Assembly (NCBI GenBank): GCA_900754475.1
Contig: CAAECY010000152.1
Coordinates: forward strand, 1-21,663
Reading direction: 5' to 3'
From: an uncultured Sutterella sp.
Lineage (GTDB): Bacteria; Pseudomonadota; Gammaproteobacteria; Burkholderiales; Burkholderiaceae_F
DNA length: 21,663 bases
The position numbers were made by a program, and so were the translations under genes. Shown in pieces: positions 14,464-21,663 of this stretch. Position 1 is the first letter of the stretch. Each line of letters begins with the position of its first letter. Below the pieces are notes generated by a model. It was not told the DNA's origin and searched no databases. It worked only from the letters and a program-made list of their open reading frames with translations.

Positions 14464-15144
14464 TTACGACAGCTTAGAAGCGTCACTCCACCAGTCGAGG
14501 ACCTTTTTTACAACTTCCTCGACATTCATCTCGGACGTGTCGAGAACGTGCGCGTCGTCCGCGGGGCGCAAGGGCGCGGTCGCGCGCTCGCGGTCGCGTC
14601 GGTCGCGCTCCTCGAGGTCGCGCGTGAGTTCGTCGAGGTCCGCGGCGACGCCGCGCGAGGCGAGCTGCTTGAAGCGGCGTTCGGCGCGAACGCGCGCCGA
14701 AGCCGTCATGAAGACCTTGAGTCGCGCCTCGGGAAAGACCACCGTCCCCATGTCGCGCCCGTCGGCGACGAGCCCCGGAGCACGGGCCGCACGACGCTGA
14801 AGTTCGAAGAGCGCGCGACGCACGGCGGGAAGCGCCGCCACGCGCGACGTGGCGCGGCTCACTTCTTCGGAGCGGATGCGCTCCGTCACGTCTTCGCCCG
14901 CCACCAGGATGCGGCCCTCCGCGAAGACGGGCGAAAGCCCGCGGCAGAGTTCCGCGAGCGCCGCTTCGTCGTCAAGCGCAACGCCGGCGTCGAGCGCCGC
15001 GAGCGTCGCGATGCGGTAGAGCGCGCCGCTGTCGAGGTAATGGAAACCGAGGGCGCTTCCGACGCGTTCGGCAATCGTCCCTTTGCCGCTTGCGGCCGGG
15101 CCGTCGAGCGTGATGACGGGAATCGTGGTGAGAGTCGAATCCAT
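14464..15144 (-). CDS. cmk: cytidylate kinase
   Basis: Cmk phosphorylates CMP and dCMP with ATP. The 226 residues are normal length. Seen: P-loop GPAASGKGT at 15-23, DSGALYR at 38-44, the CMP-site DGRDMGTVVFP at 128-138, and the lid region with repeated RD/R residues (180-189). The ATG at 15144 has AAGGA 7 bases upstream; the 30-residue in-frame extension to 15234 overlaps the serC 3' end and lacks family similarity. It follows serC by 68 bases, whereas in other betaproteobacteria pheA, hisC, tyrA and aroA usually stand between. cmk next to rpsA is widely conserved. Confidence 0.96.
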   Translation of the reverse strand: MDSTLTTIPVITLDGPAASGKGTIAERVGSALGFHYLDSGALYRIATLAALDAGVALDDEAALAELCRGLSPVFAEGRILVAGEDVTERIRSEEVSRATSRVAALPAVRRALFELQRRAARAPGLVADGRDMGTVVFPEARLKVFMTASARVRAERRFKQLASRGVAADLDELTRDLEERDRRDRERATAPLRPADDAHVLDTSEMNVEEVVKKVLDWWSDASKLS

Positions 15145-15212
15145 GGTGAAATCCTTGGTGCCTGTGGGGATCGGTGAGGGAAATCGTACCCGAGTCGCGG
15201 ACGGGCCGCAGC

Positions 15213-16301
15213 TCAGGCGCGTCGGGGGTGCCACCGCGCGAAGGCGTGCAAAAAGTCCGCAAGCGCAATCGCGCCCGAAACGGGCATCGCGTTGTAGAGC
15301 GACGCGCGCAGACCGCCCACCGTGCGGTGGCCGGCCAGGTTGAGAAGCCCCGCCTCGTTCGATTCCTTGAGGAAAACCGGCGTCAACGCCTCTTCGGCCA
15401 GATGGAAGACGACGTTCATACGGCTGCGCGACGCCCGATCGACGCGTTGCAGGTACACGTCGGGGTGAGCGTCGAGCGCCTCGTAGACGATCCTCGAGCG
15501 TTCTCGCGCCCGAGCGTCCATTTCGGCGAGCCCCCCTTCGGACTCGATCCAGGCGGCCATCAGGTTCGAGCAGTAGAGCTGAAAGACCGGAGGCGTATTG
15601 GGCATGCTGCCCGTCTTTTCGTAGACGGCGTAATTGAGAAGCGTCGGCACTTCGGGGCTCGCAAGCCCGAGAAGATCGCGCCGCACGACGACTACGGTAA
15701 GGCCCGCCGGACCGAAATTCTTCTGGGCGGCCGCGTAGAGGAGCCCGAACTTCGAAACGTCGACCGGTCGGCTCATGAAGTTGCTCGACATGTCGGCCAC
15801 GAGCGGAACGCCCGCCGCGCCCGAATCGGGGATTCCCGCGAATTCGACGCCGTGCACCGTTTCGTTGTCGCAGTAGTAGAGGTACGAGGACTCCGCCGTC
15901 ACGTCGATTTCTTCGTCCGAAGGCGTGCGGGTGCCGTTTCCGGCAAAGGCCGACTGGATGCGCGCGAAGCGCATCGCCTCGGTCTCGGCGCTCTTACTCC
16001 AGGTGCCCGTCACGATATAGGAGGCGACCGTACCGGCGCCGAGCAGATTCATCGGAACCATCGCAAACTGAAGGCGCGCTCCGCCCTGGCAAAAGAGCAC
16101 CGCATGGGTGTCGGGCACGCCGAGAAGCGACCTCACGCGCCCTTCGAGCTCTTTGACGAGCGCGAGAACGCGGGGCGAGCGGTGGCTCGCCTCGAGAATC
16201 GAACATCCCGTACCCTGCCAGTCGAGAAATTCGTCGCGAATTCGGCGCAGAACGGGTTCGGGCATCGTGCTCGGACCCGCGGAAAAGTTGTACGGTCGCA
16301 T
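15213..16301 (-). CDS. serC: phosphoserine aminotransferase
   Basis: SerC is a PLP enzyme converting 3-phosphohydroxypyruvate to phosphoserine in serine synthesis, and it also serves PLP synthesis in many bacteria. The 362 residues match family length. Seen: NFSAGPSTMP at 5-14, the HRS motif at 40-42, phosphate-binding QGGARLQFAM at 72-81, ADMSSNF at 169-175, and the PLP lysine K194 in AAQKNFGPAG. The C-terminal GLRASLYNA (SerC signature) is complete. The ATG at 16301 fits the family start; GGAG is about 11 bases upstream. It lies 84 bases after gyrA with a GC hairpin without T-run between, so read-through from gyrA is likely. Confidence 0.97.
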   Translation of the reverse strand: MRPYNFSAGPSTMPEPVLRRIRDEFLDWQGTGCSILEASHRSPRVLALVKELEGRVRSLLGVPDTHAVLFCQGGARLQFAMVPMNLLGAGTVASYIVTGTWSKSAETEAMRFARIQSAFAGNGTRTPSDEEIDVTAESSYLYYCDNETVHGVEFAGIPDSGAAGVPLVADMSSNFMSRPVDVSKFGLLYAAAQKNFGPAGLTVVVVRRDLLGLASPEVPTLLNYAVYEKTGSMPNTPPVFQLYCSNLMAAWIESEGGLAEMDARARERSRIVYEALDAHPDVYLQRVDRASRSRMNVVFHLAEEALTPVFLKESNEAGLLNLAGHRTVGGLRASLYNAMPVSGAIALADFLHAFARWHPRRA

Positions 16302-16331
16302 GGCCTGTTTTTCTCCGAATCGGTGTGCGAA

Positions 16332-16352
16332 GGGCCGCCCTTGAGGCGGCCC
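16332..16352 (-). terminator. GC-rich hairpin between gyrA and serC
   Basis: GGGCCGCC (16332-16339) pairs with GGCGGCCC (16345-16352) around a 5-base loop. There is no T-run, so it may attenuate or protect mRNA rather than fully terminate. Confidence 0.4.
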
Positions 16353-16385
16353 CCGCAGGTGGTCGGCGAAGTGAAGAAACCGTCG

Positions 16386-19154
16386 TCAGACGCCCTTCGG
16401 GTCGTCTTCGGCGGCGTCTTTATCAAGATCGTCGCCGAGATCGTCGACGTCGTCCTCGAGGGTGTCGTCGAACGCTTCGGGGTCTTCCTCCTCAACGGCG
16501 GGCACGTCCGCGCCTTCGGGCACCTCGATTTGCAGGTGTTCGACCTCGTCGTCGCCGCCTCGGATGACCGAGCGGACGGACGCCAGCGTGTCGTCGCCCA
16601 TGTTGATGAGGCGCACGCCCTGCGTCGCGCGGCCGATCACGGAGACTTCGCTCGCGTGGGTGCGAACGACCTTGCCGCCCGTCGAGAGGAGCATGATGTC
16701 GTCCTCGTCCGTCACGAGCGAGGCCGCCACGACGCGACCGTTGCGCTCCGAGGTGGCGATCGAAATGATCCCCTGACCGCCGCGGCCCTGTCGGCCGTAT
16801 TCGGTCACGCGGGTGCGCTTCCCGTAGCCGTGTTCGGTCGCCGTCAGCACGAACTTCGATTCGTCGTCGACGACGGCAAGCGCCATGACGCGCTGGCCTT
16901 CCTTCAGACGCATGCCGCGCACGCCTCGGGCGGTGCGGCCCATCGGGCGCACGTCGCTTTCCGCGAAGCGCACCGACTTGCCCGCATCCGAGAAGAGCAT
17001 GATGTCGTGCGTGCCGTCCGTGATCGCGACGCCCGCGAGCGATTCGCCCTCTTCGAGTTGCGTGGCGATGATCCCCTTCGTGCGGATGTTTTGGAAGGCC
17101 GTAAGCGGCACCTTCTTCACGGTACCCGTATCCGTCGTCATGAAGACGTAGTGTTCGTCGTCGAACCCTTGGATCGGGAGGATGAAGGTAAGGCGTTCGT
17201 TCTCTTCCAAGGGAAGCAGATTGACGACGGGGCGACCGCGCGCGCTCGCCTTCCCTTCGGGGAGGTCGAAGACGTCGATCGGATAGACCCGTCCGGCCGT
17301 CGAGAAGCAAAGCAGAATGTCGTGCGTATTCGCAACAAGGAGCTGCTCGATTTCGTCGTCCTTCGTCGTCGCCTGCACGTTGCGGCCCTTGCCGCCGCGC
17401 GCCTGCGCCTGGTAGTCGGCGAGATCCTGGCTCTTCACGAAGCCTGCGCGCGTGATCGTCACGACCATGTCGCGGCGCGGGATGAGGTCGCGTTTGTCGA
17501 AATTCGGGTCGCCGAGGAGGTCGATCGTCGAGCGGCGTTCGTCGCCGAACTCTTCGCGGATCGCCTTGAGTTCGTCGCCGATGATGGCACTCACGCGGGC
17601 GGGCTTGGCGAGGATGTCGAGGAGGTCGAGAATGCGGCGAACCGTTTCTTCGTAATCCGTCATCACCTTTTCGCGTTCGAGCCCCGTGAGGCGGCGCAGG
17701 TTCATCGCAAGGATGTTGTCGACCTGCGGACGCGTGAGGTAGTAGAGCCCGTCGGCGCGAAGGCCGCGTTCGTGGTCCATCGCTTCCGGATAGAGGTCCG
17801 CGGCGCTCCCCGCGGCGCGCTCGGTGATTTCGCGCGCAAAGCCCATGTCCCAGCCGCGACCGTAGAGCGCTTCGACGGCTTCGTCGACCGTCTTCGCCGC
17901 GCGGATGAGGCGGATGAATTCGTCGAGGTTCGCAAGCGCCACGGCCTGACCTTCGAGCAGGTGACCGGCCTCGCGGGCCTTCCGAAGACGGAAGACCGTA
18001 CGGCGGGTGACGACCTCGCGACGGTGCGCGAGGAAGTACTCGATCATCTGCTTGAGCGTGAGGAGCATCGGCTGACCGTCGACGAGCGCCACCATGTTGA
18101 TGCCGAAGCTCTCCTGCATTTGCGTGAGCTTGTAGAGGTTGTTGAGCACGACCTCGGGCATGGCGCCCTGCTTGAGGTCGATCGCGATGCGGATCTGGTC
18201 CGAGGACTCGTCGCGCATTTCGGCCACGCCCTCGATCTTCTTTTCACGCACGAGCTCGTGCATGCGTTCGTAGAGGACGCGCTTGTTGACCATGTAGGGG
18301 ATTTCGTCGACGACGATGCGAACGCGCCCTTTGCCGAAGTCTTCGAGGTGGGTGCGCGCGCGCATGAGCACGCGGCCGCGCCCCGTGCGGTAGCCCTGAT
18401 GGATCCCGGAAATGCCGAAAATGATGCCGCCCGTCGGAAAGTCGGGCGCGGGCATGCGCTGGATGAGTTCGTCGATCGTGCAGTCGGGGTGTTCGAGCGC
18501 GTGCAGACACGCGTCGATCGTTTCCCGGAGGTTGTGCGGCGGAATGTTCGTCGCCATGCCGACGGCGATGCCCGAGGAGCCGTTCACGAGAAGCTCAGGC
18601 AGGCGCGTGGGCAGCACCACGGGCTCCTGCTCGGAGTTGTCGAAGTTCGGCACGAAGTCGACCGTTTCTTCGTTGAGGTCGGCGAGCATTTCCGAGGCGA
18701 TCTTCATCAGACGCACTTCGGTGTAACGCATGGCCGCGGCGTTGTCGCCGTCGATCGAGCCGAAATTGCCCTGCCCCTGAATGAGCGGGTAGCGCATCGA
18801 GAAGTCCTGCGCCATGCGCACGATCGTCTGATAGGCGGCTCTGTCGCCGTGGGGGTGGTACTTACCGAGCACTTCCCCCACCACGCGGGCGGACTTCTTC
18901 GTCGGGTTGTTGTGGGTGTTGCCGATTTCCTTCATGGCGAAGAGGACTCGACGATGCACGGGCTTCAAGCCGTCGCGCACGTCGGGCAGAGCACGCCCCA
19001 CGATGACGCTCATTGCATAGTCGAGGTACGAGCGACGCATCTCCGTTTCAAGCGAAACGGGAAGAAGCTCCTGCGCGATCGCATCGCCCGCGGTGGGCGA
19101 AGCCTCTCCCTCGAGCGGCGCCTCACCCTCGGTCTTCATGTTTTCTTCGTCCAT
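16386..19154 (-). CDS. gyrA: DNA gyrase subunit A
   Basis: GyrA is the breakage-reunion subunit of DNA gyrase. The 922 residues carry the full N-terminal domain (VGRALPDVRDGLKPVHRR at 52-69), active tyrosine Y144 in AMRYTE (E. coli Y122), and a C-terminal DNA-wrapping beta-pinwheel with the GyrA box QARGGKG at 584-590, which marks gyrase rather than ParC. An acidic tail (888-919) resembles that of E. coli. In the quinolone-contact helix, HPHGD is followed by RAAYQ: Arg105 (AGA, 18840-18842) and Gln109 (CAG, 18828-18830) replace E. coli S83 and D87. The start at 19154 has GAAGGA about 6 bases upstream and gives a 22-residue extension relative to E. coli; ATG at codon 6 is an alternative. Confidence 0.98.
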   Translation of the reverse strand: MDEENMKTEGEAPLEGEASPTAGDAIAQELLPVSLETEMRRSYLDYAMSVIVGRALPDVRDGLKPVHRRVLFAMKEIGNTHNNPTKKSARVVGEVLGKYHPHGDRAAYQTIVRMAQDFSMRYPLIQGQGNFGSIDGDNAAAMRYTEVRLMKIASEMLADLNEETVDFVPNFDNSEQEPVVLPTRLPELLVNGSSGIAVGMATNIPPHNLRETIDACLHALEHPDCTIDELIQRMPAPDFPTGGIIFGISGIHQGYRTGRGRVLMRARTHLEDFGKGRVRIVVDEIPYMVNKRVLYERMHELVREKKIEGVAEMRDESSDQIRIAIDLKQGAMPEVVLNNLYKLTQMQESFGINMVALVDGQPMLLTLKQMIEYFLAHRREVVTRRTVFRLRKAREAGHLLEGQAVALANLDEFIRLIRAAKTVDEAVEALYGRGWDMGFAREITERAAGSAADLYPEAMDHERGLRADGLYYLTRPQVDNILAMNLRRLTGLEREKVMTDYEETVRRILDLLDILAKPARVSAIIGDELKAIREEFGDERRSTIDLLGDPNFDKRDLIPRRDMVVTITRAGFVKSQDLADYQAQARGGKGRNVQATTKDDEIEQLLVANTHDILLCFSTAGRVYPIDVFDLPEGKASARGRPVVNLLPLEENERLTFILPIQGFDDEHYVFMTTDTGTVKKVPLTAFQNIRTKGIIATQLEEGESLAGVAITDGTHDIMLFSDAGKSVRFAESDVRPMGRTARGVRGMRLKEGQRVMALAVVDDESKFVLTATEHGYGKRTRVTEYGRQGRGGQGIISIATSERNGRVVAASLVTDEDDIMLLSTGGKVVRTHASEVSVIGRATQGVRLINMGDDTLASVRSVIRGGDDEVEHLQIEVPEGADVPAVEEEDPEAFDDTLEDDVDDLGDDLDKDAAEDDPKGV

Positions 19155-19227
19155 GAAAATTCCTTCTGTCTCTCATGATGTGGAGTCGCTCGACGAAACG
19201 GCGTTCCGGAGCGACTCGAAGCAGTTG

Positions 19228-19233
19228 ATTGTA
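19228..19233 (-). promoter_or_regulatory. likely -10 of gyrA
   Basis: On the minus strand this reads TACAAT, one mismatch from consensus, about 75 bases before the gyrA ATG. The -35 is poor. In the other direction TAGAAT (19279-19284) is a possible -10 for the amidohydrolase gene. The 222-base divergent spacer holds no gene. Confidence 0.45.
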
Positions 19234-19376
19234 CCAAGAGCCCGTACGAGGGGGCCGCACCCCGCATCGCTCGTTCGTTAGAATGCCCGCACGGGATCCC
19301 GCCGGGCTCCCCGATCTCGCCGACGTGCCGCAAGCTTCTTCGGCGAACCCACTCGCTTACGGAGACTTTTCACACC

Positions 19377-20708
19377 ATGCGTACGGTTGATTTACTTATC
19401 GAGCCCCGCTGGGTCATCCCCGTCGTTCCCAAAGGGACCGTGCTGACGGATCACGCCGTCGTCGTCGACGCGGGACGCATCGTCGACGTGCTGCCCGCCG
19501 AGGAAGCCCGTTCGAAGTACGAAGCGCGCAAGCACGACGTCCTCGATCAGAGCGTCGTCATGCCGGGCTTCGTGAACCTGCACACCCACGCCGCCATGAA
19601 TCTCGTGCGCGGTCTCGGCGCCGACCTCCCGCTCATGGACTGGCTCACGACGAAGATCTGGCCCGCCGAAGGCAAACTCATGAGCGACGAATTCGTCGAA
19701 GAAGGCTCGTTCCTCGCCGGGCTCGAACTCGCCGCCTCGGGCGTGACGACCGCCAACGACAGCTACTTCTTCCCCGAAGCCGCCGCCCGGGGGCTCAACC
19801 GCGCGGGTCTGCGCGCGGCCGTTTCCGCGATCGTCATCGGGTTCCCCTCCGCCTGGGCCAAGGACGACGCCGAGTACCTCGAAAAGGGCGAAGCGCTTCT
19901 GAAGCGCTACGCCGGGAGCGACACCGTCAAGATCACGGTGGGTCCGCACGCCCCGTACACGGTGAGCGACGAAGCGTTCAAGCGCTGCGCCGAACTCTCG
20001 GACGCCTACGATGCGCCCATCCACATTCACGTGAACGAAACCGCGGGCGAAGTCGCCGACTCGATCAAGCTGCACGGCGTGCGTCCGATCGAACGTCTGC
20101 GTCGACTCGGCCTTCTCAACGAGCGCCTCATCGCCGTTCACAGCGTGCACGCCGATGCGGGCGACATCGCGGCGATGGCCGAAGCGGGCGCTTCGATGTG
20201 CCACTGCCCCTGCTCGAACCTCAAGCTCGCCTCGGGCTTCGCGCCCGTTGCCGCCTTCATGAAGGCGGGCGTCAACGTCGGTATCGGCACGGACGGCGCC
20301 GCGAGCAACGACAAGCTCGACATGCTCGGCGAAACGCGTCTTGCCGCCATGCTCGCCAAGGCCGTTGCGGGCGACACGACCACGGCGACCGTGGCCGACA
20401 TGCTGTACGCCGCGACGATGGGCGGCGCCAAGGCGCTCGGTTGGGACAAGCTCATCGGCTCCGTCGAAATCGGCAAGGCCGCCGACCTCATCGCAATCGA
20501 CCTTTCGGGCGTGGGCACGCTCCCCATTCAGGACCCCGCCGCGCAGCTTCTTTATGCCGCCGATCGGGAAAACATCGTTCGCACTTGGGCAAACGGCGAA
20601 CTCATCGCAAGTCGAGATAAAACAACGGGTAAAACCGTTTGGCACAAAGCCGAAATTCGACCCGAGGAGATACAAGCACTTGCCGAAAAGTGGCAAAATA
20701 GGATCTAA
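19377..20708 (+). CDS. mtaD: TRZ/ATZ-type amidohydrolase, probably methylthioadenosine/S-adenosylhomocysteine deaminase
   Basis: This is a 443-residue metal-dependent amidohydrolase, most like MtaD-type deaminases that act on S-adenosylhomocysteine, methylthioadenosine or adenosine. Seen: MPGFVNLHTHAAMN at 62-75 with metal ligands H69 and H71, GPHAPYT at 189-195, HIHVNET at 216-222 with H218 and E221, VHSVH at 254-258, HCPCSN at 276-281 and catalytic GTDGAASND at 304-312 (D306). Exact substrate is not fixed by these motifs; chlorohydrolase-like and guanine-deaminase-like relatives share them. The ATG at 19377 has GGAGA 11 bases upstream. The last ~100 bases are more AT-rich than the rest. ubiG, which I recall near this gene in related genomes, is absent here. 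Confidence 0.85.
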   Translation: MRTVDLLIEPRWVIPVVPKGTVLTDHAVVVDAGRIVDVLPAEEARSKYEARKHDVLDQSVVMPGFVNLHTHAAMNLVRGLGADLPLMDWLTTKIWPAEGKLMSDEFVEEGSFLAGLELAASGVTTANDSYFFPEAAARGLNRAGLRAAVSAIVIGFPSAWAKDDAEYLEKGEALLKRYAGSDTVKITVGPHAPYTVSDEAFKRCAELSDAYDAPIHIHVNETAGEVADSIKLHGVRPIERLRRLGLLNERLIAVHSVHADAGDIAAMAEAGASMCHCPCSNLKLASGFAPVAAFMKAGVNVGIGTDGAASNDKLDMLGETRLAAMLAKAVAGDTTTATVADMLYAATMGGAKALGWDKLIGSVEIGKAADLIAIDLSGVGTLPIQDPAAQLLYAADRENIVRTWANGELIASRDKTTGKTVWHKAEIRPEEIQALAEKWQNRI

Positions 20709-20979
20709 GTCGGTGGAAAGACTCTCGGCTCAGAATCCGGCTTCCCGATACCGTTCCTCTCCGAGACGGGGTGCGGTTCGGGAATCCCGACTCCCTGCGG
20801 AGTTTCCTTCTGTGCCGACGCCCGCTCTTGGAACAGCCAAGAACGGGTTTCTGCCGCAGGACGAGGAATCCTTTCCAATGCCCTGTCGGAATTCGGTTTT
20901 GGTTGACCCTTCGGTGCATGTCGATTCACTCAGGCGCACAAAATCGTCCGTTTCCTCTTTTTCCAAGGAATACATAAGA
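20709..20979 (+). other. structured spacer and leader before the OmpA-family gene
   Basis: No separate gene is visible. Nested complementary segments occur: AGTCGG (20708-20713) with CCGACT (20787-20792), enclosing TCTCGG and CCGAGA. ACTCC/GGAGT follows. A stronger hairpin pairs 20821-20831 with 20837-20847 (one mismatch) and is followed by TTT, a possible weak terminator of the amidohydrolase gene. TTGACC at 20903-20908 may be a -35 for ompA, but the -10 near 20926 is weak. An in-frame ATG at 20879 would extend OmpA by about 34 residues and spoil its signal peptide. Confidence 0.45.
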
Positions 20980-21651
20980 ATGAAGACTTCCGCGAAGATT
21001 GGTGGCGTTGTCGCCGCCCTCATGATTGCCGCTTCCGGCGCCACGTTCGCCGCCGAACAGGTCAATCCCTACGTGCACTCCACGTCGGGCGAAATCGTCA
21101 AGACGGGCTCGGGCCTCTGCCTGCGCACCGGCTTCTGGACGCCCGCCCTCGCCGAAGCTCTCGGCGTGAACGGTGACGGCTGCGCTTGCGACGCCGACAT
21201 CCTCGACGCCAACGCCTGCAAGGTCGTTGAAGAACCCGCCCCCGCCAAGGCCGCCGAAAAGGTGACGTTCTCCGCCGACATGCTCTTCGACTACAACCGC
21301 GCGACCCTCAAGCCCGAAGGCCAGGCCGTCCTTGACGATCTCGTCTCCCGCATCGCCGGCGTCGACATCGAAGTCATCCTCTCGACGGGCTATGCCGACC
21401 GCATCGGTTCCGACAAGTTCAACGAAAAGCTCTCGATGCAGCGTGCCGAAACCGTGAAGGGCTACCTCGTCTCGAAGGGCGTCGACGCCGCCCTCATCCA
21501 GACGGAAGGCAAGGGTGAAAGCGATCCCGTCGTGAACTGCCCGAACCCGAGCCGCAAGGGCCAGATCAAGAACTTCCGCGAACTCGTCAAGTGCCTCGCT
21601 CCGAACCGCCGTGCGGTGGTCGAAGTCGTCGGCTCGCGTCCCGCGGAATAA
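20980..21651 (+). CDS. OmpA-family outer-membrane/peptidoglycan-binding protein without beta-barrel
   Basis: This 223-residue exported protein links the envelope to peptidoglycan. A signal peptide spans 1-24 (Lys-rich start, hydrophobic core, ATFA just before AEQ). Residues 25-90 contain GLCLRTGFWTPA (46-57), a feature of Burkholderiales OmpA proteins, and several Cys (47, 68, 70, 80) that may form disulfides, then an Ala/Pro linker (86-92). The OmpA C-terminal domain covers 94-218, with GYADRIGSD (D140) and SMQRAE (R155) matching the diaminopimelate-binding Asp and Arg of E. coli OmpA, and CLAPNRR at 205-211. No 8-strand barrel is present. The ATG at 20980 has AAGGA 10 bases upstream. An OmpA gene beside gyrA is typical of the order. 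The stop is 12 bases from the window end. Confidence 0.94.
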   Translation: MKTSAKIGGVVAALMIAASGATFAAEQVNPYVHSTSGEIVKTGSGLCLRTGFWTPALAEALGVNGDGCACDADILDANACKVVEEPAPAKAAEKVTFSADMLFDYNRATLKPEGQAVLDDLVSRIAGVDIEVILSTGYADRIGSDKFNEKLSMQRAETVKGYLVSKGVDAALIQTEGKGESDPVVNCPNPSRKGQIKNFRELVKCLAPNRRAVVEVVGSRPAE

Positions 21652-21663
21652 TGCCTCTCTCGG

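Noticed and set aside
15174..19178. A 1334-codon open frame on the plus strand opposite serC and gyrA
   Set aside because: It is antisense to two certain genes, of biased composition and without recognisable motifs; a GC-content artefact.
20878..20979. N-terminal extension of the OmpA protein starting at the in-frame ATG near 20879
   Set aside because: It would bury a canonical signal peptide; the ATG at 20980 has its own ribosome-binding site.

Overview
The window is an ordinary-looking chromosomal block from a GC-rich betaproteobacterium. Gene neighbourhoods (trxA-rho; gyrA-serC-cmk-rpsA-ihfB-lapB; an OmpA without a beta-barrel beside gyrA) and protein sequences point to Burkholderiales. 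The shortened versions of these clusters suggest a Sutterellaceae-like gut lineage; that family placement is inference. There are 15 protein genes, no tRNA, rRNA, CRISPR array, insertion sequence or prophage, and strand switches are mostly marked by clear hairpin terminators.

Layout. 1-387: non-coding leader with several inverted repeats. 388-2128 (+): trxA and rho, separated by a terminator. 2260-5564 (-): nadE, then the hemC-hemD pair, convergent with rho across a bidirectional terminator. 5859-9551 (+): rpmE2 (zinc-independent L31), a GT-C/ArnT-like membrane glycosyltransferase, and a NorM-type MATE exporter. 9853-19154 (-): htpX, lapB, ihfB, rpsA, cmk, serC and gyrA (listed left to right; transcription runs right to left). 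19377-21651 (+): an MtaD-like amidohydrolase and an OmpA-family outer-membrane/peptidoglycan protein, divergent from gyrA.

How the genes fit together. Most are core machinery: transcription termination (Rho), translation (S1, L31), DNA topology and architecture (GyrA, IHF-beta), nucleotide and cofactor synthesis (Cmk, NadE, HemC/HemD), serine/PLP synthesis (SerC), envelope quality control (HtpX, LapB, OmpA) and redox (TrxA). gyrA-serC-cmk-rpsA-ihfB-lapB is a contracted form of the betaproteobacterial cluster: pheA/hisC/tyrA/aroA are absent between serC and cmk, and lapA is absent between ihfB and lapB.

I found no new multi-gene system. The most interesting observations are at residue level: NadE keeps the glutaminase-domain fold region but lacks its Glu, Lys and Cys catalytic residues; GyrA has Arg and Gln at the two main quinolone-contact positions; Rho has Asn at the position of E. 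coli Asp210. Several leaders (MATE, rho, ompA, nadE, trxA) carry strong dyads that may be regulatory.
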